From Flavobacterium psychrophilum (GTDB taxonomy: Bacteria > Bacteroidota > Bacteroidia > Flavobacteriales > Flavobacteriaceae), in assembly GCA_945878515.1 (NCBI GenBank), contig CAMCTL010000058.1:1-18105 (forward strand): a DNA stretch of 18,105 nt, in the 5' to 3' direction. Made by a program: the position numbers and the translations under genes. The notes beneath the pieces are model-generated. The model was not told the DNA's origin. It ran no database searches and was given only the letters and a program-made list of their open reading frames with translations. Position 1 is the first letter of the stretch. Every line of letters begins with the position of its first letter. Of this stretch, positions 1 through 8,344 are shown piece after piece.

Positions 1-2063
1 GTGGCGGATCTGGTGGTACACGTAATACTGGGGTAGGAGCAGGAAACTCAGGCGCAAGTCCTGGAGGTGGAGGATCTGGTGCTTTTGGAGCGCTTAATGG
101 TAGCAGACAGGGTGGAGCTGGTGGTGACGGAAGCGTCAGAATTTCATACACAATTGGTGTTCCCAATACACCTTTAATTGGTACTGCAACAGCTTCAGGA
201 GTTAGTGGTCAAGTTACAATTCCTTTTACAGCTCCTGCATTCAACGGCAACTCGATAATTACATCTTATACAGCAACATCCTCACCTGGAGGAATTAAAG
301 GTAATTTAGATCAGGCCGGAAGCGGCACGATAACAGTAAACGGATTAACCAATGGAGTAGTTTATACCTTTACTGTGACTGCTAACAATTTTGGAGGTCA
401 AAGTTTGGCAAGTGCAACATCAAACTCAGTGACGCCAACCAATCAACCTACAATTCTTTCAAATGGCAACGGTGGGGGGGCTTGGACTTCAACCACAACC
501 TGGGCAGGTGGAGTTGTTCCTACAGCAAATGATTATGTAAGTATTCTTGGATTAGATGTTGTAACAGTTAACGGTACTGCATTATGCAATAATCTGAACA
601 TTGCTACGGCTGGTTCATTAATAATAAATTTAGGCTCTTTGACTGTTAAAAACACGATCATAAACAATGGGGCTATAACAGTTGAAAACAATGCGAACCT
701 AATTCAAACAGCGGTGGCAAATACAAATATAGGTACTGGAACCGCAACAGTAAAAAGAAATAGTACTTCATTAAATAGGTTGGATTATACGATGTGGTCA
801 ACACCAGTTTTAGGGTTAAATACTTTGGAAAGCTTTTCACCTTTGACATCTACATGGCCTAATCGTTTCTATGAATATTTTGAAGCCATAGATTTATATC
901 GCGTTGTTCCTACTTATAGTACTTTTGATGTAGCTAAAGGTTATTTGATGCGAATGCCGAATTCAGATCCGTTACTTGGCTATGATGCTGGTTTGGCAAC
1001 TTTAGCTTATCGTGGCGTATTTACAGGAGTTCAGAATAACGGAAATATACCAGTTACAATGACAAAATTTTTGAATGGCTACACCGCAGTTGGAAATCCT
1101 TATCCATCCGTAATTGATGCCGATTCATTTATTGCGGCAAACAGTGCCAACATAGAAAGCACTTTGTATTTTTGGAGGAAAAAAAATTCAGCTTTAGGTT
1201 CGGCTTATGCAACATATACCGCCGGAGGTGGTACAACGATAACAGCAAGTAGTGGGACTCCAAATGGTAAAATACAAGTAGGTCAAGGTTTCTTTGTCAA
1301 GGCTAAAAAAGCTGGAATAATAACCAACTTTTTTACCAATGCAATGCGTGATATCGCACCAACAAGCACTCAGTTCTTCAAAACCAAACAGTTAGTTGAT
1401 AAAGATCGAATATGGCTTAATCTTACAAATGCTTCAGAAGTTTTCAGTCAAACATTGATTGCTTATATTGCAGATGCAACACTTGATGTAGATCGTTATG
1501 ATGGGAAATATATCAACGACAGCCCAGTTGCCTTGACATCCAAAATTAGCAATGGTGAATATACCATTCAAGGTCGTCCGGCTTTTAATGCTACAGATGT
1601 TGTTGCCTTAAACTTCAAAACAGATGTTACTGGTGATTATACGATTGCTTTAGATCATTTCGATGGATTGTTTGCAAAGGGACAAGGTATTTATTTGATG
1701 GATAGTAAAACAGGAATTGAGACTGATTTGAAAGCAGGAATATATACCTTTAATGCATTAGCTGGAGTAGACAACAACAGGTTCACATTGAAATACCAAA
1801 AAACCTTAAAAGTGAATGTGACTGAATTGAATGGTAACAATGTGAAAGTTTATAAAAATAATAGGAATATCTACGTAAATTCATCAAACAAATCCATCGC
1901 AACTATCAAGGTGTATGATGTTCGTGGAAGAATGATTGCTTCAGAACATAATATTAAATCTAAAACTTCTTCTATCAATAATTTGACGGAGATTCGTCAG
2001 GTCTTGATAATTAAAGTGATTTTTGAAGACCATAGTGTTTTTAATACAAAATTGATTAATTAA
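1..2063 (+). CDS. Secreted multidomain surface protein with type C T9SS sorting domain (5' truncated)
   Basis: The reading frame is open from the window edge (first full codon at base 3), so the gene begins upstream; 686 residues are visible. In order they show the end of a glycine-rich module (residues 1-52), a fibronectin type III domain (about 53-145, with the TSYTATSSPGG and GLTNGVVYTFTV strands), and a module common in flavobacterial surface proteins (about 150-270: TTWAGGVVPTANDYVSI, then LDYTMWSTPV). A long beta-rich region follows, and residues about 602-686 resemble the flavobacterial T9SS type C sorting domain (VKVYKNNRNIYVNSS, IKVYDVRGRM, VLIIKV). The protein is presumably exported by T9SS and held at the surface. 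No catalytic motif is visible, so adhesion or substrate holding is an inference. Its glycine-rich plus FN3 cassette closely resembles that of the next gene. A run of seven G at 474-480 is in frame. A hairpin terminator follows. Confidence 0.85.
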   Translation, partial: GGSGGTRNTGVGAGNSGASPGGGGSGAFGALNGSRQGGAGGDGSVRISYTIGVPNTPLIGTATASGVSGQVTIPFTAPAFNGNSIITSYTATSSPGGIKGNLDQAGSGTITVNGLTNGVVYTFTVTANNFGGQSLASATSNSVTPTNQPTILSNGNGGGAWTSTTTWAGGVVPTANDYVSILGLDVVTVNGTALCNNLNIATAGSLIINLGSLTVKNTIINNGAITVENNANLIQTAVANTNIGTGTATVKRNSTSLNRLDYTMWSTPVLGLNTLESFSPLTSTWPNRFYEYFEAIDLYRVVPTYSTFDVAKGYLMRMPNSDPLLGYDAGLATLAYRGVFTGVQNNGNIPVTMTKFLNGYTAVGNPYPSVIDADSFIAANSANIESTLYFWRKKNSALGSAYATYTAGGGTTITASSGTPNGKIQVGQGFFVKAKKAGIITNFFTNAMRDIAPTSTQFFKTKQLVDKDRIWLNLTNASEVFSQTLIAYIADATLDVDRYDGKYINDSPVALTSKISNGEYTIQGRPAFNATDVVALNFKTDVTGDYTIALDHFDGLFAKGQGIYLMDSKTGIETDLKAGIYTFNALAGVDNNRFTLKYQKTLKVNVTELNGNNVKVYKNNRNIYVNSSNKSIATIKVYDVRGRMIASEHNIKSKTSSINNLTEIRQVLIIKVIFEDHSVFNTKLIN

Positions 2064-2158
2064 CAAAATAATATTTTAATGCATTTTTATTAATAACGGC
2101 ATTTTCTTTATGGTTTTACCCTGTCCGGAAAAAAATTGAACTAATTTAGATAATGAGT

Positions 2159-2195
2159 AGGTCTGCAGCATATATAATGTGGCAGACCTTTTTTT
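2159..2195 (+). terminator. Rho-independent terminator of the first gene
   Basis: A perfect 8-bp inverted repeat, AGGTCTGC (2159-2166) and GCAGACCT (2182-2189), has a 15-nt loop and runs into seven T residues at 2189-2195. It lies 95 bp after the stop of the upstream gene, in the right orientation to end it. Confidence 0.85.
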
Positions 2196-2494
2196 ATACC
2201 ATGATAATAAAGTATAAAAAAGTAATTGTAAGAATGGCTCCCATTTTTTGTTGCATTCCTTTTTTAGATTAATATAGTCGCTAAATTTGACATTTAAAAA
2301 AATTTAATGCAATACTTTTCTTATTGAAAGATTTAAAACTCCTTTTTTATTCGCTTAATCTCAGCGATCAAAACTAAAAGTAATGAAGTTTATTATCGTT
2401 ATTATTTAGATTTTTTTCAAATAGCCCTTTTTTTACTGCTTTCTGTTGTTTATAAAATAGTAGACTTCTTTATTTTGAGGTATTTCATAACAAT

Positions 2495-2561
2495 AAAACA
2501 AAATCGCATATATTTTGACCCAAAATCACACTATAACGTTTTCGAAAAAGTGGTAATATCG
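2495..2561 (+). promoter_or_regulatory. Upstream regulatory element and probable promoter of gene A
   Basis: AAAACAAAATCGCA (2495-2508) matches 13 of 14 bases of the box found before the genes at 8345 and 13208. GACC at 2517-2520 and GTTTTCG at 2538-2544 align with GACC and CTTTTTCGC of the 13208 promoter at nearly equal spacing. A second half-copy, CAAAATCACA (2521-2530), starts 22 bp after the CAAAATCGCA core, about two helical turns. An imperfect -7 candidate, TAATATCG, sits at 2554-2561. Activator binding is inferred from the conservation. Confidence 0.55.
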
Positions 2562-2653
2562 TATTGTATTAACAACCTAAATCGTAAACCAATGAGAAAA
2601 AGAAATTTTATAACCGAAAATTTTTTAATAATCCCTAAATCCCAAAACCTATT

Positions 2654-5600
2654 ATGAAAACAACTTTATTTAAATACGCTGCATGGTGTACAGTTCTATT
2701 TTTATGTTTTACAAAGTCTCACGCGCAGGCGCTACCAATTTCGAGCTACGGTGTTTGGGATAGAGGCGGTCAAATCACCGATTTTTCAAATCCTAATGTC
2801 GATTTTGTCATGGGTATTGAAGAATCAGTAAAATGGGAAGCTATCGAACATGTTAAGGGTACTTTCGATTTTTCTATATTGCAGACAGCAATAGACAAAG
2901 CCTATGTTAATAATAAATTAATCAGACTAAGTGTTGAAATAGGGCCAGATTCACCACTTTGGATTTATGATAACGATACCAATCCAAATAATAATTTATA
3001 TCCACAAGTTCAAAAAGTATATACAAATGATGGAAATGCTAAACCAGCTTGGCCTTTTTACCCAGAATATCTAAGCCAAACTTATCAAGATTATTTATGG
3101 CTATTTTTAAATCAATTTTCTAATTTTATAAGAAGTCAACCACAAGAGAAATTTACAAAAATCGCGTTTGTACAAGTCAAAACTGGTTGTACTGGAGACG
3201 AAGTTCCTTATAAAGGACTTAATCCCACTGTTGTAATAACAGATCAACAATGGCACGACTTTCGTTTGGCTGTTTTTGGAAAATACAAAGAATATTTCAA
3301 TGATGTACCCAATAAGAAAGTTGTTCTAACCTTCAATGACATTGATCCAGCAGACCCAAATGAATTATATGCTTGGAATTGGCTTAACGCAAACATTGAT
3401 CCTTCAATTAGTTTCGGTATAAAAGGTGGCGCATTCAATAGAGGTCATCATTTATCGGGTGAGCAAAATTATAAGAATTCGCTTTACAACTATTTGGTAA
3501 ATCCTACTGGGTTGAAACTATTTTCTGGATCAGAAATGGATGGTACTACACAATCTCCCTATTTTCAAATCTGCGAAGATATGAGTTATTATTGGGCAGC
3601 ACTTGGGGGTATCAATGTGGGTTTGTCAACCAATAATCTAAACGCTGTTGCCATGGATTATGCGACAAACAATCCGATTGGTAGAGAAACCTTTAGAATG
3701 TTCACTAGATATGCACAACAATTATATCCTGCCACATCTACCACCGCTTTTTCTATATTTCATGATGGGTTAAATGCGGAGGATATAAATAGATTTCCTG
3801 AAAGTACCTACGGGCAAAAAAGGATGGACAATCAAGCTCGTTATCAGGCGATATGTGATGACCCTATCTATTATAACAGAGGTGCGCGTATGAATGATTT
3901 AGTTGCAGCAACAAAAGGACAAGTGTATCAACGAGCCAATCAAACCGGTTTGAATGATTCCGGTTTTGGGATTGCCGAAGGTAATATAGAACGATTTATA
4001 ACTCAAATTGATCCTAATAATACCTCCATCGGTTTGTTTAGAGTGCGTGGAGCCATTACTACAACTTCCTCTAAATACGATCGATTTGCACGTTCGTTTG
4101 AGTGCCAAACCAATAAGAACAAGATGTTTTTTCAAGTGCATAGTGAATTTCCAGCCAATAATAAAGTATTGAAGTTTACCATAATTTGGCTGGATAGAAA
4201 TATTGGCGGTACATGGGCATTTCAGTATAGAAATGCAAATGGACTTCAAAGCCGCTCTTTTACTGGAACAGGAGGTGATATTTGGAAAACAGAAACTTTT
4301 ACCCTTTCTGACGCGATAATCAATCAAGGTGGCGAACGAGGTTCCGATTTTATGTTAGTAAATACCGACGGAAACAATCAAACAGGCAAACAATTTGACG
4401 ACATCTTCAACGGTATTGAGATGAATATTATTGGTAATAAACAAAGCCAAACCATCAATTTTAATGCTATCCCAGATAAAAAAATTGGTGATCCTGATTT
4501 TACTCCTGGGGCTACGACGAATTCTGGTTTGACAATTTCGTATGCTAGTTCCAATGAACAAGTAGCCAATTTTGTAAATGGTAAAATTCACCTAGTGGGT
4601 ATAGGATCCACTACTATCACTGCTTCTCAAGCTGGAAACAACACTTATGAATCTGCCTCTGTTTCACAAGAATTAAGAGTTGCTGTGGTCAATCAAACTA
4701 CCATTACCACCGTTGGAACCTCTACTTGGAGTAGTCCTTTAGGAGTGAACAAAATCACTGTTGAATGCTGGGGTGCAGGCGGCGGCGGCGGTGGCGCTTT
4801 TGCACAATGTGTTGGTGGTGGTGCCGCAGGCGGATCTTATGTGACCAATACCCTAGCAGTAAACCCAAACACAAGTTATAGTCTAACCATAGGGGCCGGG
4901 GGTATACAAGCAACTGGTGTAGGCACAAACGGCCTAACGGGCGGGAATACAAGGTTCGAATGGACAACCCCGCTAATTGCAAACGGCGGTGTTGGAGGCT
5001 TTGGTTCAGGAGTTCCCGCGCCTTTAGTAGCTCGAGCTGGATTAGGTGGAACAAATCTAACTGGCGGTTCTGGAGGCACAGTAATACTAGGATCTAGTGG
5101 TTCAGCAGGTGCCATCGGCACGAGTCTTTATGGTGGTGCAGGAGGTTCTAGTGGCAACAGCCTCAATACAGGTGCCGCAGCCAAAACTACCGTTGGTGCT
5201 GGAAACAGAGCAGCGATTCCTGGCGGTGGTGGTTCCGGTGCGTTTGGACCGGCTTCACCAGCAACTACTGGTAACAATAGAGGTGGCACAGGAGCAGCAG
5301 GACAGGTTAAAATTAGTTATATTCTTAGTGTTCCAGATGCTCCCGTTATTGTCGTAGCAACTGCTACAGGTCTAAGTGGCGAGGCAAGTGTTTCATTTAC
5401 AGCGCCGACCTTTGACGGTAACGCTACAATTACAAGTTATACAGCAACAGCAAGCCCAGGTGGTCGTACAGCCACTATAAATCAGTCTGGCAGCGGTAGT
5501 ATCACAATAACAGGACTTACCAACGGGACAGCCTATACTTTTACCGTAAGGGCTATAAACAGTATCGGTCAAAGTGCATCAAGTGCCGGCTCAAATGTAG

Positions 5601-8059
5601 CAACCCCTATACGAACTATTCAAAACATTGTATTTAATACGATACCAACCAAATCGTTTGGCGAAGCTGACTTTAACGCGGCGGCAACAGCGAGCTCAGC
5701 ATTAGCTGTTTCTTATACAAGTTCTAACTTAGATGTAGCTAGGATAGAAAATGGATTGATTCAAATAATTGGAGTAGGAACAGTAAGCATTACTGCTTAT
5801 CAGGAAGGTGATGGAACATACTCTCCCGCAACTCCAGTTTCGCAACAGTTAACAGTGATAAAAGCCAACCAAAGTATTTCGTTCAATGCTTTGCCTACCA
5901 AAACCTTTGGCGATGCCGATTTTAGTGGTGGAGCAAAAGCAAGTTCTGGCTTAGCTGTTACATATTACAGCTCAGATGAAACAATTGCAAAAATTGTAAA
6001 TGGATCAATCCAAATAGTAGGTGCAGGAACCTGTCGAATTACAGCATCACAAGCGGGAAATGGAACATACAATGCGGCTACTTCGGTTTATCAAGATGTA
6101 ACTTTTGTACGAGCCAACCAAACTATCTCGTTTGGTTCTTTGCCTACAAGAATCTTTGGCGATGTCGATTTTGGTGCAGGGGCAACAGCAAGTTCAGGCT
6201 TGCCGGTGACATATTACAGCTCAGATGAAACAGTTGCAAAAATTGTAAATGGATCAATCCAAATAGTAGGTACTGGAGCAGTTAGCATTACAGCATCGCA
6301 AGTGGGAAATATAAACTACAATGCAGCCACTCTAGTTTATCAAGATTTAGTAGTTGTCCGCGCCAACCAAAGTATTTCATATGAGGTTTTACCAAGTAAA
6401 ACTTTTGGCGATATGGATTTTAGCGCAGGTGCTGTAGCAAGTTCTGGGTTAGGAGTTTCTTACAGCAGTTCAGACGATTTGGTAGCTGTTATTGTCAACG
6501 GAACAATAAAAATTGTTGGAGTTGGAACTGCGATAATTACAGCATCACAAGCTGGAAATGGAAATTATAATCCTGCAAGCTTAGTTTCGCAACAGCTAAC
6601 AGTAGCAAAAGCAAACCAAAACATTTCATTCAATGCTTTGCCTAATAAAACATTTGGCGGTGCCGATTTTACTGCAGGGGCAACGTCAAATTCTGAGTTA
6701 GCTATTTCTTATACTAGTTCAGACAATTTGGTAGCTACTATTGTTAATGGGGCGATACGTATTGTTGGTGTTGGAACAGCAACAATTACTGCATCACAGG
6801 CTGGAAATGAAAATTACAATGCTGCCTCGTCAATTTCGCAACCATTAACAGTATCTAAAGCGAATCAAACAATCACTTTTGGTTCATTGCCGTCCAAAAT
6901 TTCTGGCGATGCCGATTTTAGTTTAGAGGCAGCTGCAAGTTCGGGGTTAGCAGTTTCATATAACAGCTCTAATGAAGCTGTAGCGACGATTGTCAATGGA
7001 GTTATTCGTATTGTTGGTGCTGGAAATAGCACAATTACCGCTTCACAGGCAGGTAATAGCTCATATAATGTTGCAACACCGGTTACTCAATTGTTAAAAG
7101 TACTTACTGTAATCCGAACTGTCATTACTACAGCTGGGACTTCTACTTGGACTTGTCCAGCCGGTGTAACCTCAATTAAAGTTGAGGCATGGGGAGGCGG
7201 TGGTTCTGGAGGATCGACAAGTACCGGAGGTTTAGGCGGAGGTGGTGCAGGTGGTTCTTATGTTGCACACTCAGCGGTATCCGTTGTTCCTGGTTCAAGC
7301 TATGCACTAACTGTTGGTGCAGGAGGAATACCGAGTAGTAATGGCAATTCTAGTGGGACTGCCGGGGGCGCTACCACATTTGCATCAACGCTCCCTGTAG
7401 TTGCAAACGGAGGTGCATTTGGTAATAAAGCAATCGGAACCGGTACACTTAATACTGCATTTGGTTTGGGTGGTACAAATACTAACAGTGGTTCTGGTGG
7501 TACAACATACGCTCTTGGAACAAATGGCTCAAATGCTACTTTCGGAAATAGTGGTTCAGGTGGCAATGGAGCCGGTTTAGGCGGAGCAGGTGGCGCAAGA
7601 AAAACATCTTCAGGTGTTGGACTTCCCGGCGCTGTTCCTGGTGGCGGAGGATCAGGATCTTTTGCAGCTTTAACTGGTGGTAGAGCAGGTGGAGCAGGTG
7701 GAGCAGGACAAATCATAATTACATACAATGCTGAAGTCTCAAACCCTAGCGCTCGATTTAAACCTAGCACAATCGATAATACACTTGTCTCAGATGAATC
7801 AAAACAATTTAAGATTTATCCAAATCCAGTGGCGGCTTATTCTGAGTTTGGATACAACTTATTAGAAGAAGGAAAAGTGCAATTGAATATTTTTGCTTTG
7901 AATGGGCAATTGGTTCAAACCCTTATTGATAATGAAATGCAATTACCTGGTAATTATAAAAAAATATTTGACGGCAGTAAGTTGGTCAACGGCGTTTATA
8001 TTGCTCAATTAAAAACAGCAAACGAAATCAAAACTATTAAAGTAGTGCTTAAAAAGTAA
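2654..8059 (+). CDS. Gene A: giant secreted candidate glycosidase (clan GH-A-like) with Ig-like repeats, FN3, glycine-rich modules and T9SS domain
   Basis: This 1801-residue exported protein has a signal peptide (about 1-25, ending SHAQ). Residues 27-420 read as a (beta/alpha)8 barrel: DRGG near strand 1, GIEESVKW (strand 2), RLSVEIGPDSPLW (strand 3), QVKTGCTGDE (strand 4, E183), TFNDID (strand 5), GIKGGAFNRGHH (strand 6), SGSEMD (strand 7, E294), GGINVGLS (strand 8). E183 and E294 fit the acid/base and nucleophile of a retaining clan GH-A enzyme. That is inference; I cannot name the family. A beta-sandwich region follows (about 430-597), then one 83-residue Ig/MBG-like repeat (598-680), a glycine-rich module (681-889), FN3 (890-986), six tandem repeats (988-1485), a second glycine-rich module (about 1488-1694) and a type A sorting domain (1717-1801, YPNP at 1722-1725). 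Only the first ~600 residues are shared with paralogues B and C. It is a single-gene unit with its own promoter element and terminator. Confidence 0.85.
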   Translation: MKTTLFKYAAWCTVLFLCFTKSHAQALPISSYGVWDRGGQITDFSNPNVDFVMGIEESVKWEAIEHVKGTFDFSILQTAIDKAYVNNKLIRLSVEIGPDSPLWIYDNDTNPNNNLYPQVQKVYTNDGNAKPAWPFYPEYLSQTYQDYLWLFLNQFSNFIRSQPQEKFTKIAFVQVKTGCTGDEVPYKGLNPTVVITDQQWHDFRLAVFGKYKEYFNDVPNKKVVLTFNDIDPADPNELYAWNWLNANIDPSISFGIKGGAFNRGHHLSGEQNYKNSLYNYLVNPTGLKLFSGSEMDGTTQSPYFQICEDMSYYWAALGGINVGLSTNNLNAVAMDYATNNPIGRETFRMFTRYAQQLYPATSTTAFSIFHDGLNAEDINRFPESTYGQKRMDNQARYQAICDDPIYYNRGARMNDLVAATKGQVYQRANQTGLNDSGFGIAEGNIERFITQIDPNNTSIGLFRVRGAITTTSSKYDRFARSFECQTNKNKMFFQVHSEFPANNKVLKFTIIWLDRNIGGTWAFQYRNANGLQSRSFTGTGGDIWKTETFTLSDAIINQGGERGSDFMLVNTDGNNQTGKQFDDIFNGIEMNIIGNKQSQTINFNAIPDKKIGDPDFTPGATTNSGLTISYASSNEQVANFVNGKIHLVGIGSTTITASQAGNNTYESASVSQELRVAVVNQTTITTVGTSTWSSPLGVNKITVECWGAGGGGGGAFAQCVGGGAAGGSYVTNTLAVNPNTSYSLTIGAGGIQATGVGTNGLTGGNTRFEWTTPLIANGGVGGFGSGVPAPLVARAGLGGTNLTGGSGGTVILGSSGSAGAIGTSLYGGAGGSSGNSLNTGAAAKTTVGAGNRAAIPGGGGSGAFGPASPATTGNNRGGTGAAGQVKISYILSVPDAPVIVVATATGLSGEASVSFTAPTFDGNATITSYTATASPGGRTATINQSGSGSITITGLTNGTAYTFTVRAINSIGQSASSAGSNVATPIRTIQNIVFNTIPTKSFGEADFNAAATASSALAVSYTSSNLDVARIENGLIQIIGVGTVSITAYQEGDGTYSPATPVSQQLTVIKANQSISFNALPTKTFGDADFSGGAKASSGLAVTYYSSDETIAKIVNGSIQIVGAGTCRITASQAGNGTYNAATSVYQDVTFVRANQTISFGSLPTRIFGDVDFGAGATASSGLPVTYYSSDETVAKIVNGSIQIVGTGAVSITASQVGNINYNAATLVYQDLVVVRANQSISYEVLPSKTFGDMDFSAGAVASSGLGVSYSSSDDLVAVIVNGTIKIVGVGTAIITASQAGNGNYNPASLVSQQLTVAKANQNISFNALPNKTFGGADFTAGATSNSELAISYTSSDNLVATIVNGAIRIVGVGTATITASQAGNENYNAASSISQPLTVSKANQTITFGSLPSKISGDADFSLEAAASSGLAVSYNSSNEAVATIVNGVIRIVGAGNSTITASQAGNSSYNVATPVTQLLKVLTVIRTVITTAGTSTWTCPAGVTSIKVEAWGGGGSGGSTSTGGLGGGGAGGSYVAHSAVSVVPGSSYALTVGAGGIPSSNGNSSGTAGGATTFASTLPVVANGGAFGNKAIGTGTLNTAFGLGGTNTNSGSGGTTYALGTNGSNATFGNSGSGGNGAGLGGAGGARKTSSGVGLPGAVPGGGGSGSFAALTGGRAGGAGGAGQIIITYNAEVSNPSARFKPSTIDNTLVSDESKQFKIYPNPVAAYSEFGYNLLEEGKVQLNIFALNGQLVQTLIDNEMQLPGNYKKIFDGSKLVNGVYIAQLKTANEIKTIKVVLKK
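4445..4693 (+). repeat. Solitary copy of the 83-residue Ig/MBG-like repeat in gene A
   Basis: Residues 598-680 (SQTINFNAIPDKKIGDPDF through TITASQAGNNTYESASVSQ) match the unit of the six-copy array further downstream. A glycine-rich module and an FN3 domain separate this copy from the array. It directly follows the catalytic-like region and may act as a linker domain. Confidence 0.75.
4694..5332 (+). other. Glycine-rich module 1 within gene A
   Basis: Residues about 681-893 open with a TITTVGTSTW-type strand and KITVECWGAGGGGGG, then run through Gly/Ala/Ser/Thr-rich sequence to GQVKISY. This is the glycine-rich domain type seen in many bacterial secreted proteins. The codon bias produces spurious proline-rich antisense frames. 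Its last ~50 residues plus the following FN3 closely resemble the start of the truncated first gene. Confidence 0.7.
5615..7108 (+). repeat. Six tandem 249-bp repeats (83-residue Ig/MBG-like domains) in gene A
   Basis: Unit starts fall at 5615, 5864, 6113, 6362, 6611 and 6860, an exact 249-bp period. The protein consensus begins ANQ-I-F-LP-KTFGDADF, continues through ASSGL-V-Y-SS and A-IVNG-I-IVG-GT-ITASQAGN, and ends YN-A---V-Q-L-V. This is a bacterial Ig-like/MBG-type repeat common in Bacteroidota secreted proteins. Units 2 and 3 share 62 of 63 bases at 5960-6022 and 6209-6271, pointing to recent duplication or conversion. The array probably acts as a spacer stalk. Confidence 0.9.
7118..7735 (+). 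other. Glycine-rich module 2 within gene A
   Basis: Residues about 1489-1694 repeat the layout of the first glycine-rich module: TTAGTSTWTCPAG, IKVEAWGGGGSGG, a Gly/Ser/Thr-rich body, and a final GQIIITY strand. It is placed between the repeat array and the T9SS sorting domain. Confidence 0.7.
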
Positions 8060-8094
8060 TTCAGAATTTTAAAATACCGTTAATTATTCATTTT

Positions 8095-8133
8095 GGACTG
8101 TAGGATAAATTTTATTCTACAGTCCTTTTTTTT
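8095..8133 (+). terminator. Rho-independent terminator of gene A
   Basis: A perfect 9-bp stem, GGACTGTAG (8095-8103) and CTACAGTCC (8117-8125), can extend inward with A-T pairs and is followed by eight T residues (8126-8133). It lies 35 bp after the stop codon. Confidence 0.9.
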
Positions 8134-8246
8134 GTATCTTTTATCATTGTTGTCCAAAGTGGATTGATTGTTAATGTTTTGTATGAATTGGACGCATCAG
8201 CTTTACGTTTTTTTTATATTAATTTCCTGATTTAATATACAATACT

Positions 8247-8294
8247 GAAACAAAATCGCATTATAAATAATACTTTTTCGCTAAGACTAATTTG
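8247..8294 (+). promoter_or_regulatory. Upstream regulatory element and promoter of the CBM-like gene
   Basis: GAAACAAAATCGCA (8247-8260) is identical to the box at 13074-13087. CTTTTTCGC (8273-8281) is identical to 13116-13124. Six bases after it lies TAATTTG (8288-8294), one base short of the Bacteroidota -7 consensus TAnnTTTG and at the same offset as in the 13208 promoter. The gap between the two boxes is 12 nt here and 28 nt at the other site. Confidence 0.6.
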
Positions 8295-8344
8295 GAGTTA
8301 ATGTATAATTTTACAGAAATATTTAACTTATTAAATCAATTATT

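Larger units (their letters stand above)
2064..2653. other. 590-bp intergenic region
   Basis: This non-coding, very AT-rich stretch separates the truncated first gene from the 1801-residue gene. It holds the hairpin terminator at 2159-2195 and, in its distal part, the upstream element at 2495-2545 shared with two other transcription units. A short inverted repeat, TCGCT/AGCGA, lies at 2351-2367. I see nothing else supportable between 2196 and 2494. A 60-codon TTG-initiated frame across 2475-2657 runs through the regulatory element, has no recognisable features and is not called as a gene. Confidence 0.7.

Noticed and set aside
2351..2367. Small inverted repeat TCGCT/AGCGA as an operator
   Set aside because: The arms are only 5 bp and no second copy was found near the other promoters, so it may be chance.
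2475..2657. 60-codon frame starting with TTG just before gene A
   Set aside because: It runs through the conserved regulatory element, overlaps the start of gene A, has no start context or protein features, and the shared bases are conserved as DNA rather than as protein.
3899..4327. 142-codon frame antisense to gene A, and similar antisense frames inside B and C
   Set aside because: They lie wholly within well-supported coding regions and show no family resemblance or start signals.
5615..7108. Tandem repeats as a CRISPR or non-coding satellite
   Set aside because: The 249-bp period is in frame, the units encode conserved 83-residue domains, and there are no spacer-like unique segments.
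7300..7770. 156-codon proline-rich frame on the - strand
   Set aside because: It is the mirror of the glycine-rich coding sequence of gene A: GGN codons read as proline on the other strand. The same applies to the frames at 4755-5121.
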